DNA from: Mycobacterium colombiense CECT 3035
GTDB taxonomy: Bacteria; Actinomycetota; Actinomycetes; Mycobacteriales; Mycobacteriaceae
NCBI RefSeq assembly: GCF_002105755.1
Contig: NZ_CP020821.1
Coordinates: forward strand, 5,146,001-5,210,000
DNA: 64,000 nt
Direction: 5' to 3'
Under the pieces are notes generated by a model that ran no database searches, had not been told where the DNA came from, and saw only the letters and a list, made by a program, of their open reading frames with translations. The position numbers were made by a program, and so were the translations under genes. Position 1 is the first letter of the stretch. Each line of letters opens with the position of its first letter. Shown here one piece after another: positions 9,421-17,449 of this stretch.

Positions 9421-9693
9421 TGGTCTCCCGTTTCATGCGCACGCCGGCAAGATTTGCCCATGTTACAACCCGGCCGTTTCCGGACCGCCTCGCGAATCGT
9501 CGCCCGAACCGAAACTCGTTCGCGCAGAGGGAAGTACGTAGTAGACGCGGTGTGTAGCGGCCCGGCGCTGTCTCGCCAAGACCGACCGGACGCTGAGTTG
9601 AGCGCCGGAGCTCGACGACATATCGAACCCAGCGCCCACGATCCGCCGCCCTTCCAGCGGCATGGACGACGCGGGACCGGGTAGCCCGCGGCA

Positions 9694-10500
9694 ATGGACA
9701 TCACCGTCACGTTCGTCGGCAACGCCACCACGCTGATCTCCGCGGGCGGCCTGACGCTGCTGACCGACCCCAACTTCCTGCACCGCGGCCAACGGGCCTA
9801 CCTCGGCCACGGTCTGGTGTCCAAGCGGCTCGAGGAGCCGGCGCTGCGCCTCGGCGAGCTGCCGCCGGTGGACGCGATCGTGCTGTCACACATGCACGGC
9901 GATCACTGGGACCGGGTGTCGCAGCGGGGCCTGGACCACGGACTGCCCGTCGTCACCACCCCGCACGCCGCCAAACGGCTGCACCGGCGAGGCTTCGCGC
10001 GGGCCCGCGGCCTGCGGACGTGGCAGCAGCACACGATCGCGAAGGGCGGCACCACGCTGACCCTCACGTCGCTGCCGGGCCGCCACGCGCCGGGATGGAG
10101 CCGGCGCCTGCTCCCGCCGGTGATGGGCACCATGGTGGAGGTCGCCGCCGACGACGGCTCGCCCCGGCGCCGGCTCTACATCGCCGGTGACACCCTGCTG
10201 ATCGAGGAGCTCAAGGAGATTCCCGCGCGGTTCGACCCGATCGACGCGGGCATGCTGCACCTCGGTGGCACCCGGCTGCCGGCCGGAAACCGGCTGCCGT
10301 TCGGTCTGACCGTCACGATGGACGGCCGCCAGGGCGCCGAACTGGTCGCGATGCTGGCCCTTCCGAAGGCGATCCCGGTGCACTTCGACGACTACGCGGT
10401 CTTCGCGTCGCCGCTGGCCGACTTCACCCGCGAGATGCAACGGCGCGGCCTGGGGGACCGGATCGTCACGGTGGACCGCGGCGCCTCGGTGACCGTTTGA
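9694..10500 (+). CDS. Metallo-beta-lactamase-fold hydrolase (UlaG/NAPE-PLD-like)
   Basis: The 268-aa protein shows the HxHxDH metal motif as SHMHGDHWDR near residues 66-75, with further metal ligands in GRHAPG, AGDT and PVHFDDY. The arrangement resembles L-ascorbate-6-phosphate lactonase and NAPE-PLD-like members rather than beta-lactamases. No signal peptide is visible. The 273-bp gap on its 5' side (9421-9693) separates it from the divergent EspR-like gene and may hold both promoters. The substrate is unknown. Confidence 0.82.
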   Translation: MDITVTFVGNATTLISAGGLTLLTDPNFLHRGQRAYLGHGLVSKRLEEPALRLGELPPVDAIVLSHMHGDHWDRVSQRGLDHGLPVVTTPHAAKRLHRRGFARARGLRTWQQHTIAKGGTTLTLTSLPGRHAPGWSRRLLPPVMGTMVEVAADDGSPRRRLYIAGDTLLIEELKEIPARFDPIDAGMLHLGGTRLPAGNRLPFGLTVTMDGRQGAELVAMLALPKAIPVHFDDYAVFASPLADFTREMQRRGLGDRIVTVDRGASVTV

Positions 10501-10709
10501 TGGACGGCGGGTGTCGCGGGGGTGGCCCTGGCCAGCAAATGTCAAATCGCTCTCAGCCAAAGGTATAGGGTGTCCTAACACGTGGCGGTCGAACTGGGAG
10601 GTACCGACCGCAGGTGACAGGCTTCGATGTACAGAGTTTCAGGGTTCTTCGTTGCCTGGTTAACACAAATTTGCTGAGGACGTTCTCAGCGTGGGCATTG
10701 TGAGATGTG

Positions 10710-11852
10710 ATGGATCTTTTTGCACCCCCCGAGGTCACCTCGACGCTCATCCACACCGGGCCGGGAGCGGGCTCGCTGATCGAGGCCGCCGGAGCCTGGC
10801 AGCGGCTGGCTGTCGAGCTGGAGAATTCGGTCTCCACCTATGCCTCGACACTGTCGTCGCTCATCGAGTCCTGGGACGGTCCGTCGGCGATGGCGATGCT
10901 GCAGTCCGTCCAGCCGTACTTGCTGTGGCTGCGTGAGACCGCACAGCAGGCCGCCCAGATGGCCACCTCGGCCGAGGCCGCCGCGACGGCGTTCAGCACC
11001 ACACGGGCCACGGTGGTCCATCCCTCGGTCGTCACGGCCAACCGGACGCGACTGGCGCAGCTGCTGGCCACCAACCGGTTCGGGACCAACACGGCGGCCA
11101 TCGCCGAGACCCAAAGCGAATACCAGACCATGTGGGCGAACAACTCGGCGGCGATGACCCGCTATCAGGCGGCGGCCTCGCAAGCCACCACCCAGCTGTC
11201 TCAGTTCAACTCCCCGCTGTCCATCGTCAACCCGGCCGGGACGGCCAACCAGCAGGCCTCGGTGATGCAGGCCAACGCGTTGGGCACCGGCAATGCGGGA
11301 TCGTCGGTGGGGTCCGCGCTGAACTCCCTGAACATGCCGGGAGGGTTCGATCCGAACGCCGGCTGGTTCAACTACTTCAGCACCTGGGGCAACCAGTTCA
11401 TCTCGTCCGGCTTCCCGATCAACCTGCTCGGCGTGTGGGCGCAGCTGGCGACCGCCCAGGGGGTGCAGTCCGTGGGCGGCGACATCGGCAGCGGCCTGTC
11501 CGAAGGGCTTGGCGCGGCCACGGCGAGCCTGTCCAACGCGGTCAAAGGCCTCGGCGCGGGCATGGCCCCGACGGGCGCGATGGGCGTCGGGGTGACGGTG
11601 GGCAAGCTCACCGCCCCTCCCGCCGTGGTGGGGCTGCTGCCCGGAACCCAGACCGGAGTGCAGCTCGCCTCCGCGGCCTCGCCCCTTCCCGCGGCGGAAC
11701 CGGGCCTTCCGCTGATGCCGATGATGGTGCCGCCGACGACGGCGTCGGCCGGCACCGGTTGGCGCAAACGCAAACAGCAAAAGTACGAGGACGTCGACTA
11801 CGGCCAGCAGGTCAAGGGCAAAGTGATGCCCCGGAACCCATCCGCTGGATGA
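10710..11852 (+). CDS. PPE family protein (first of a tandem pair)
   Basis: The 380-aa protein opens MDLFAPPEVTS, the PPE signature, and contains ESWDGPSAMAM, the WxG turn used for pairing in PE/PPE complexes, near residue 52. The PPE domain covers about residues 1-165; a low-complexity region ends in a basic RKRKQQKYEDVDYG segment. PPE proteins are type VII secretion substrates. GTG 10707 directly precedes the chosen ATG. No PE partner or ESX gene lies nearby. The upstream 206 bp (10501-10706) contain the inverted repeat GTGT-CCTA-ACAC at 10570-10581. It is a clear paralogue of the next gene. Confidence 0.9.
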   Translation: MDLFAPPEVTSTLIHTGPGAGSLIEAAGAWQRLAVELENSVSTYASTLSSLIESWDGPSAMAMLQSVQPYLLWLRETAQQAAQMATSAEAAATAFSTTRATVVHPSVVTANRTRLAQLLATNRFGTNTAAIAETQSEYQTMWANNSAAMTRYQAAASQATTQLSQFNSPLSIVNPAGTANQQASVMQANALGTGNAGSSVGSALNSLNMPGGFDPNAGWFNYFSTWGNQFISSGFPINLLGVWAQLATAQGVQSVGGDIGSGLSEGLGAATASLSNAVKGLGAGMAPTGAMGVGVTVGKLTAPPAVVGLLPGTQTGVQLASAASPLPAAEPGLPLMPMMVPPTTASAGTGWRKRKQQKYEDVDYGQQVKGKVMPRNPSAG

Positions 11853-12001
11853 CCTCGATGGTGCCCCACGACTGCGGACGCCGAACCCCGCGTTCCACGG
11901 CGACCATCAGCGGGACACTCGCCACCACCAACTCGCGAATCGCCGGACGGGCCGACGCGCTGCGTTCGCCCCTGCCACGTTCTTCCCCAAGGTAAAGGTT
12001 C

Positions 12002-13170
12002 ATGGATTTCGGGATACTGCCGCCGGAGGTCATCTCGGCGCTGATCCACGCTGGACCCGGCGCCTGGTCATGGATCGAAGCCGCCGGCATGTGGCAGACG
12101 CTGAGTGCCGAGCTCGAGCTGTCCGCCAACAGCTACACCGCGGAGTTGTCGGAGCTGGCCACCACGTGGCATGGGCCCTCCTCGATGGCGATGGCCCAAG
12201 CCTTCGAGCCCTACCTGGACTGGCTGCGCGTCACCGCGCAGCAGTGCCAGCAGGTCGCGACGTCGGTGGAAGTCATGGCCACGGCGTTCGAATCGACGCA
12301 CTGGACCGTGGTGCATCCCTCACTGGTGGCCGCTAACCGCGCGCGCCTGGCGATGCTGGTGGCCACCAACTTCTTCGGGATCAACTTCCCGGCCATCGCC
12401 GAAACCGAAACCGAGTACCACGCCATGTGGGTGACCGACTCGGCGGCGATGTACCGCTACGCCGCGACGGCGGCCGCCTCGGTCAGGCCGCCGCAGTTCT
12501 CGTCGCCGCCGCAGGTGGCCAACCCCTCGGGCGTCAGCACCCAGGCCGCAATGATGCCGGCCACGACCACGACCAATTCCGGCGTGCAGGCCGCCGTCAC
12601 CGGCACCACCCAGAGCACCGGCGCCGCCGGCAACCTCCAAGCCGCCTCCCTCGCCTTCTTCGACCCCGACTCGGGCTGGTTCAAATACTGGAGCACCTGG
12701 GGGTGGCAGGGTATAGCGGCGGCCGGGTTCCCGATCAACCTTCTCGGCGTGTTGGCGCAAGTCGGGACCGCAAACGCGTTTCAGTCGCTGGGCGCCGACG
12801 TGGGCCCCGGTTTGGCGGATGGCGCCGCCGCGCTGTCGTCGGCGGAGACGCAGCTGATCAGCGCGGTCAACGCCGCCGGATCCTGGGCGCCCCGCGCGGC
12901 GCTGGGCATCGGTGTTTCGCTCGGCAACCTGACCATGCCGCCCGCGGCGGTGGGAATGCTGGGCTCGTCGGCGCCGGTGCAACTGGTGTCGGCGGCCTCC
13001 GCGCTGCCGGCGGGGCCGGCCAGACCCCCATGCTCCCGATGGTCCCGATGCGCCCGGGGAGCGGCTCGGCGAACGGTCGCCGGCGTAAGGGTGGACGCGA
13101 CTACGACGATATTGAATACGGCGCCGAGTTGCCCGGCACCGTGATGCACAGGCCGCCGTCGGCGGGATAG
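12002..13170 (+). CDS. PPE family protein (second of the pair), frameshifted near its 3' end
   Basis: It begins MDFGILPPEVIS and has TWHGPSSMAM near residue 50; it aligns with the preceding PPE along its whole length. As given, the frame from 12002 runs to 13144 with an unrelated arginine-rich tail. Adding one base in the G run at 13012-13015 joins it to the frame ending at 13170, giving 389 aa and a tail GRRRKGGRDYDDIEYG ending in PPSAG. The first PPE has the same layout and ends in NPSAG, which is strong evidence for the frameshift. A sequencing indel is the likely cause; a real truncation is possible. The 149 bp between the two PPE genes hold nothing recognised. Confidence 0.85.
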
Positions 13171-13355
13171 CGCTGGTTGGGCGACTCCATCATGCGGTTG
13201 CGCACGATGTGCTCGACGAGGATGGGGACGAAGGTCTGCACCGGTGCGTCGATGAATCGTTGCGCCGTCTCCTCGCACCAGCGCCTGATCTGGGCGGTAC
13301 GCCGTTCGTCGTCGAGGCCCTCGTGACGGGCCAGCTTGTCGGCGACGTCGGCCAC
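13101..13355 (-). CDS. Three-helix-bundle segment: separate small gene or displaced C-terminus of the DUF5994 protein
   Basis: This 84-residue frame (GTG at 13355) reads as real protein: VADVADKLARHEGLDDERRTA followed by two helices with TFVPILVEHIVRNRMM. It resembles the small three-helix-bundle dimerisation domains common in actinobacteria. It lies in the -1 frame relative to the end of the DUF5994 frame. One extra base at 13384-13387 would fuse the two into one 222-aa protein. Its last 70 bp overlap the convergent PPE gene, which is unusual, so its true end is uncertain. Confidence 0.5.
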   Translation of the reverse strand: MADVADKLARHEGLDDERRTAQIRRWCEETAQRFIDAPVQTFVPILVEHIVRNRMMESPNQRYPADGGLCITVPGNSAPYSISS

Positions 13356-13768
13356 CGATCGCCCGACGGTGACCCGGACGGCCGGGGCAGCGCGGCGTGG
13401 GCGGGTGTCCGCACCGCGTCGAGCGCCCGGCGGGCGGCGTCGGGGTCGGTGTCCGGCCTGATGACATGAAGGGTGATGTGGCGGCCGTTCTCGCCCATCA
13501 CGATGACGCTGGCCTCCTCGTCATTGATGAAGCCCAGCAATTCGATTGGGTGCCCGTCGATTTCGACCAGCGGCGGTGTCTCGTGCCAGGCATTGCGGCG
13601 GTAGCCCACCATGACGATCTGCTCCAGCCGGTCGGACAACGACGCCACCAGGCCCGGCAACTCCGCGGCAAGGTCCGTCGACCGCGGCCACCAGGCGCCG
13701 TCGACGTGCTCGGACACGGTCCGATATGTCTTGAGCTGCAACCGGTTTGATTGCTCCATGTCACCCAC
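13190..13768 (-). CDS. DUF5994 family protein, 3' part probably out of frame
   Basis: The N-terminal ~125 residues form a DUF5994 domain: a DGAWWPRSTDLAAELP segment, then GYRRNAWHETP, a hydrophobic strand, GHPIELLGF, and LHVIRPDTDP. Beyond about residue 130 the frame turns into Ser/Arg/Pro-rich sequence, while the -1 frame (13101-13355) becomes protein-like. A lost base in the C run at 13384-13387 (minus strand) explains this. Starts GTG 13768 or ATG 13759 are possible. The function of DUF5994 is unknown. Confidence 0.65.
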   Translation of the reverse strand: MGDMEQSNRLQLKTYRTVSEHVDGAWWPRSTDLAAELPGLVASLSDRLEQIVMVGYRRNAWHETPPLVEIDGHPIELLGFINDEEASVIVMGENGRHITLHVIRPDTDPDAARRALDAVRTPAHAALPRPSGSPSGDRWPTSPTSWPVTRASTTNGVPPRSGAGARRRRNDSSTHRCRPSSPSSSSTSCATA

Positions 13769-13903
13769 CTGCTCGCCGAATCTCCCGGGTCGGCCCGACG
13801 GCCCCCCGCACGTTCAAGACCATCACGGATAGTCGGCGGCCACGGCGCGAGCGAGTGGCTGGTGGGTTTACCGATCGTGAACAACGATTGAGAAGATGTC
13901 GTG

Positions 13904-14902
13904 ATGCAGATCGCTTCGAGTATCCAGGGCCGGGTGTGGCGCGGCGGCACGGCGCACGAAGAGTTCGAGTTTGACAAGATCTCCGACTACCTCACCGAAC
14001 CCGACACCCTGGTGTGGGTCGACCTCTGCGAACCGGACCACGACACGATGTGCGGCCTGGCCGACGAACTCGGCCTGAACCGCTGGGCGGTCGAGGACGC
14101 CGTGGCCGCCGCCGAGCGGGTCAAGGCCACCGCCTATGAGAGCCACACCTTCTTCACCGTCTACGCCGTGGCCGTCGCCACCGATGCCGCCGGGCCGGGC
14201 GAGCGGATGCTGTCGATGCAACGCATTTCGGGATTCGTGCTGCCGCAGGGGCTGATCACCGTGCGCCTGACGCCCGACTTCGACATGGCGCAGGTGACCC
14301 GGCGGTGGCAGGAGATCGGCGGCCAGAGCTACGGCGTCGGCGCCCTGGTGCACGGCCTGCTCGACGTGGTGGTGGACAGCCATTTCACCGCCGTGGAGGC
14401 CCTCGATGACTGCATCGAAGCCATCGAGGACGAGCTGTTCGACGGCAGGCCCCGCAAGGGAGAGTTTCAGCGCCGCACCTTCCGGCTGCGCCGCGACCTG
14501 GTGAACCTGCGCCGGGTCGCCCTGCCCATGCGCGAGGTCGTCAATGCGATTGCGCATCATCGTGTTTCGGATGGCTCCGATCGCCGGCTGGACCCGCTGT
14601 ACGCCGACCTGTACGACCACGTGCTGCGGGTGTCCGAATGGACGGAATCGTTGCGCGACATGATCACAACGATTTTCGAGACCAACCTGTCGCTGCAGGA
14701 CGCGCGGTTGAACATGGTCATGAAGAAGCTGACGGGATGGGCGGCCATCATCGCCGTGCCGACGGCGATCACGGGCTTCTACGGGCAGAACGTGCCCTAC
14801 CCGGGCTTCGGTACCCACGCCGGGTTCGCGGCCAGCACCGGCGTGATACTCGTTTTGATGGTGGTGCTCTACGTGATGTTCAGGCGTCGCGACTGGCTGT
14901 AG
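13904..14902 (+). CDS. corA: CorA-type magnesium/divalent-cation channel
   Basis: The 332-aa protein has a long soluble N-terminal domain and two C-terminal membrane segments: one around TGWAAIIAVPTAITGFYG, directly followed by the family motif YGQN (the GxN signature), and one around STGVILVLMVVLYVMF. It ends in the basic tail RRRDWL, as usual for CorA. CorA channels import Mg2+ and sometimes Co2+/Ni2+. GTG 13901 directly precedes the chosen ATG. No Mg-sensing leader was recognised in the 135 bp upstream. Confidence 0.88.
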   Translation: MQIASSIQGRVWRGGTAHEEFEFDKISDYLTEPDTLVWVDLCEPDHDTMCGLADELGLNRWAVEDAVAAAERVKATAYESHTFFTVYAVAVATDAAGPGERMLSMQRISGFVLPQGLITVRLTPDFDMAQVTRRWQEIGGQSYGVGALVHGLLDVVVDSHFTAVEALDDCIEAIEDELFDGRPRKGEFQRRTFRLRRDLVNLRRVALPMREVVNAIAHHRVSDGSDRRLDPLYADLYDHVLRVSEWTESLRDMITTIFETNLSLQDARLNMVMKKLTGWAAIIAVPTAITGFYGQNVPYPGFGTHAGFAASTGVILVLMVVLYVMFRRRDWL

Positions 14903-14913
14903 CGGGCGCCGGG

Positions 14914-15126
14914 TTACCCCGCGGCGGGTGCTGCCGAAATGCCTTGGTGGATACCCTGATTGATCTTGTCGCGCAGGGCGGGGCTGCCCGCGGGATCCGA
15001 GTCCTTACAGGCGCAGCTGAGATGACTGTAGGGGTTGGGGTCGGTGCTGGCGGATGCCGTCGCCGCGCCGGAAACGCCGAGCGCGATCGCCATACCCGCA
15101 ACACCGACCAAAAGTTTCGGAATCAT
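14914..15126 (-). CDS. Small exported protein of unknown function
   Basis: This 70-aa protein has a clear signal peptide (MIPKLLVGVAGMAIALGVSG, then ATASAS) and a mature part of about 45 residues with two cysteines in SCACKDSD. It is convergent with corA, with 11 bp between the stops. The small size and the secretion signal recall many uncharacterised mycobacterial secreted peptides. I do not recognise a family. Confidence 0.65.
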   Translation of the reverse strand: MIPKLLVGVAGMAIALGVSGAATASASTDPNPYSHLSCACKDSDPAGSPALRDKINQGIHQGISAAPAAG

Positions 15127-15208
15127 TTTCCGCCTTGCACATCTTCGTATCGGATACCTGAAATTTTATCCGCGATTGCATAACGAGCCTGTCAATCGCC
15201 GGTAAATT

Positions 15209-15571
15209 TCAGGATCCGGACGATGCCGCCGCGTCCGCGTATTTCGGGCAGTACGCCTTGATGCTGACCCCGACGAAGTAGCCGGCGTGATAGCTGTCCA
15301 GCGTGCTGCTGGACAACACGCTGTTGGCGACCTGCTCCGGCGTCTGGCCCATATCGAGTTCGTGACACACCGTGTGCCCGGAGTTGACCGCGGCGTCGGC
15401 CGACTCGTAGTTGATCCCTTTGGCCTTCAGCGCGGCCAGGAACGCGTCATCGGGGTTGGTGGCGTGCGCGGTGGCGGCCGCGGCCAGCGCGAGAAGCCCG
15501 GCCACCGGCGCCACGCCGATCGCCAGCAGCGAGCGCCGCCGGATGGGCTTGCGCATCTGGGTGGTCGTCAT
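15209..15571 (-). CDS. DUF732 secreted protein
   Basis: The 120-aa protein has a basic N-terminus (RKPIRRRS), a hydrophobic signal core and an AxA-type cleavage site before TNPDDAFLAALKAKGI. The mature part has the DUF732 pattern: DDAFLAALKAKGINY, a Cys in HTVCHELD, and a second Cys in IKAYCPKY. The start is set at ATG 15571 because the signal peptide follows directly. It is divergent from lpqC, sharing a 191-bp upstream region (15572-15762) likely to hold both promoters. DUF732 proteins are exported and of unknown function. Confidence 0.8.
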   Translation of the reverse strand: MTTTQMRKPIRRRSLLAIGVAPVAGLLALAAAATAHATNPDDAFLAALKAKGINYESADAAVNSGHTVCHELDMGQTPEQVANSVLSSSTLDSYHAGYFVGVSIKAYCPKYADAAASSGS

Positions 15572-15762
15572 TTCTGATACTCCCGTGGAACAGAAGTGCC
15601 GTTGCTTGCTGAAGGCGGGGCTAGTTCGAATGTTTGCATGTCGGGGCGGCACCCGGCGCCGGATCGCCGATAATGCGGTGTGTGCCACACAAGGGTTTGC
15701 TCCGCCGTCGGACGCGCGTTACCGGCGAGCCCTCGTCGACGCGCCGTCGGTGATCTGACGAC

Positions 15763-16680
15763 ATGGCATACGCGCGGTGGCTGTGGCTCGCTGTGGTCAC
15801 GATAAGCGTGGTCGGTTGCGGTGTGCGGCACGTTTCGGCGGCCAGCGCTCGAGACATTTCCGGCGCCTTTCGATCCGGCGGCATGGACCGAACCTACATG
15901 TTGCACGTGCCGGCGGGCGACCCCGTCGGCCTGGTGCTCAGTTTGCACGGGGGCGGCGGCACCGGGATCTCGCAGCGCGGCCTGACGGCCTTCGACACCG
16001 TTGCTGACGCGCACAACCTTTTGGTGGCCTACCCCGACGGCTACGACAAGAGCTGGGCGGACGGGCGCGGCGCCTCGCCCGCCGACCGCCGCCACATCGA
16101 CGACGTGGCCTTTCTGGTCGGGCTGGTGAACAAGCTGCAGAACGACTACGGCATCGCGCCCGGGCACGTGTTCGTCACCGGGATGTCCAACGGCGGCTTC
16201 ATGACCAACCGGCTGGCGTGCGACCGCGCCGACGTCTTCGCCGCCGTCGCCCCGGTGGCCGGCACGCTGGGCGTGGGGGTGGCCTGCAATCCGTCGCAGC
16301 CGGTGTCGGTGTGGGAAGCCCACGGGACCGCCGACCCGCTGGTGCCTTTCAAGGGTGGGGTGGTGCGCGGGCGCGGCGGTGTCAGCCACTCGGTCTCGGC
16401 GGACAACATGGTCGCCAAGTGGCGCTCGGCCGACGGTTGCCAGGGCGAGCCGGCCATGGAGGCGCTGCCCGACGTCCGCGACGGCACCGTCGTGCACCGC
16501 TACGAGTCGACGGGCTGCGCGGCGAACACCGACGTGGTGTTCTACAAGATCGACAGCGGCGGGCACACCTGGCCGGGTGGCAAGCAATATCTGCCCGCGG
16601 CCGTCATCGGCCCCACCACCCGCGCGCTCGACGGGTCTGAGGCCATCGCCCAGTTCTTCCTCGCCCACACCCGCGACTAG
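15763..16680 (+). CDS. lpqC: Esterase lipoprotein LpqC (PHB-depolymerase-like)
   Basis: The 305-aa protein has a signal peptide ending in a lipobox-like VVGCG with the lipidation Cys near residue 19. The hydrolase domain has the oxyanion motif LHGGGG near residue 65 and the nucleophile motif GMSNGG near residue 145. The acid lies in HGTADPLVP and the His in GGHTWPGG. It belongs to the family of feruloyl esterases and polyhydroxybutyrate depolymerases. It sits next to nei2-lhr, as Rv3298c does in M. tuberculosis. Confidence 0.9.
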   Translation: MAYARWLWLAVVTISVVGCGVRHVSAASARDISGAFRSGGMDRTYMLHVPAGDPVGLVLSLHGGGGTGISQRGLTAFDTVADAHNLLVAYPDGYDKSWADGRGASPADRRHIDDVAFLVGLVNKLQNDYGIAPGHVFVTGMSNGGFMTNRLACDRADVFAAVAPVAGTLGVGVACNPSQPVSVWEAHGTADPLVPFKGGVVRGRGGVSHSVSADNMVAKWRSADGCQGEPAMEALPDVRDGTVVHRYESTGCAANTDVVFYKIDSGGHTWPGGKQYLPAAVIGPTTRALDGSEAIAQFFLAHTRD

Positions 16681-16689
16681 CGCGGCGCC

Positions 16690-17448
16690 TCAGCGCTGGC
16701 AGGACGGGCACCAGTACGTGACCCGCTCCCCGGAGTCGTCGAAGTTGATCCGGGTGCCGCAGCGGCGGCAGGCCTGCCCCGATCGACCGTAGACCCACAG
16801 CTGCCGGCCGTTCCGGGTGTCGCCGGTGGTGCATCGGTTCCAGCGGAAGCGATTGAGCCACAACATGTCCCGCGCGCGCGAGACCAGTCGGTGGGGGTCG
16901 GCGATGTCGCGCACCGGGGCGGTGGGCAGATGCCCGGACAGGAAACACAATTCGTTGCTGTAGACGTTGCCGACCCCGGCCAGCACCCGCTGGTCCAGCA
17001 GCGCCTCGGCGATCGGCCGGTCCGGGTCGGCCGCCAGGTTGGCGGCGGCCAGCGCGGGATCCCAATCCTCGCCCAGCAGATCGGGGCCCAGATGCGCGAC
17101 GGCGTCACCGTCACGCTCGCGCTCCAGGACCTCCAGCACGCCGAGATCGACGCCGACGGCCCGGACGCTGTCGGTTTCCAGGATGATGCGCGCGCGGTGG
17201 TCGACCCGTACCGGGCGGTTGTTGCCGACCCGCCAGCTGCCGTCCATCTTCAAATGCGAGTGGATGCTGGCGGCCCCCACCCGGACGAACAGGTGCTTGC
17301 CGCGGCTGAGCACCTCGTCGACGACCTGGCCGGTGAGATCGACCGTGGCGAACCGCGGCACCCTGATGTCGCAGCGGGTCAGGGTGGCGCCGACCAGGTG
17401 CTCGCGCAGCACGGCGGCGGTGTGCCAGACGGTGTCGCCCTCGGGCAT
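16690..17448 (-). CDS. nei2: Formamidopyrimidine/endonuclease VIII-type DNA glycosylase Nei2
   Basis: The 252-aa protein starts MPEGDT; the N-terminal Pro2 and Glu3 are the catalytic nucleophile and acid of the Fpg/Nei family. The helix-two-turn-helix segment includes [17 protein letters not shown]. The C-terminal zinc finger has four Cys (CRRCGT, then CPSC). It removes oxidised pyrimidines and nicks the abasic site. The start lies one base after the lhr stop, so the two are almost certainly cotranscribed and coupled. Confidence 0.93.
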   Translation of the reverse strand: MPEGDTVWHTAAVLREHLVGATLTRCDIRVPRFATVDLTGQVVDEVLSRGKHLFVRVGAASIHSHLKMDGSWRVGNNRPVRVDHRARIILETDSVRAVGVDLGVLEVLERERDGDAVAHLGPDLLGEDWDPALAAANLAADPDRPIAEALLDQRVLAGVGNVYSNELCFLSGHLPTAPVRDIADPHRLVSRARDMLWLNRFRWNRCTTGDTRNGRQLWVYGRSGQACRRCGTRINFDDSGERVTYWCPSCQR

Positions 17449-17449
17449 C

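Noticed and set aside
10501..10709. Possible Mg-sensing (M-box) leader before the first PPE gene
   Set aside because: Such leaders precede some PPE genes, but I could not find the conserved core; only a short GTGT-N4-ACAC repeat is visible.
11132..11995. Open frame within and past the first PPE gene
   Set aside because: It is a shifted-frame shadow of the PPE gene extending into the 149-bp spacer, with no start signal or domain.
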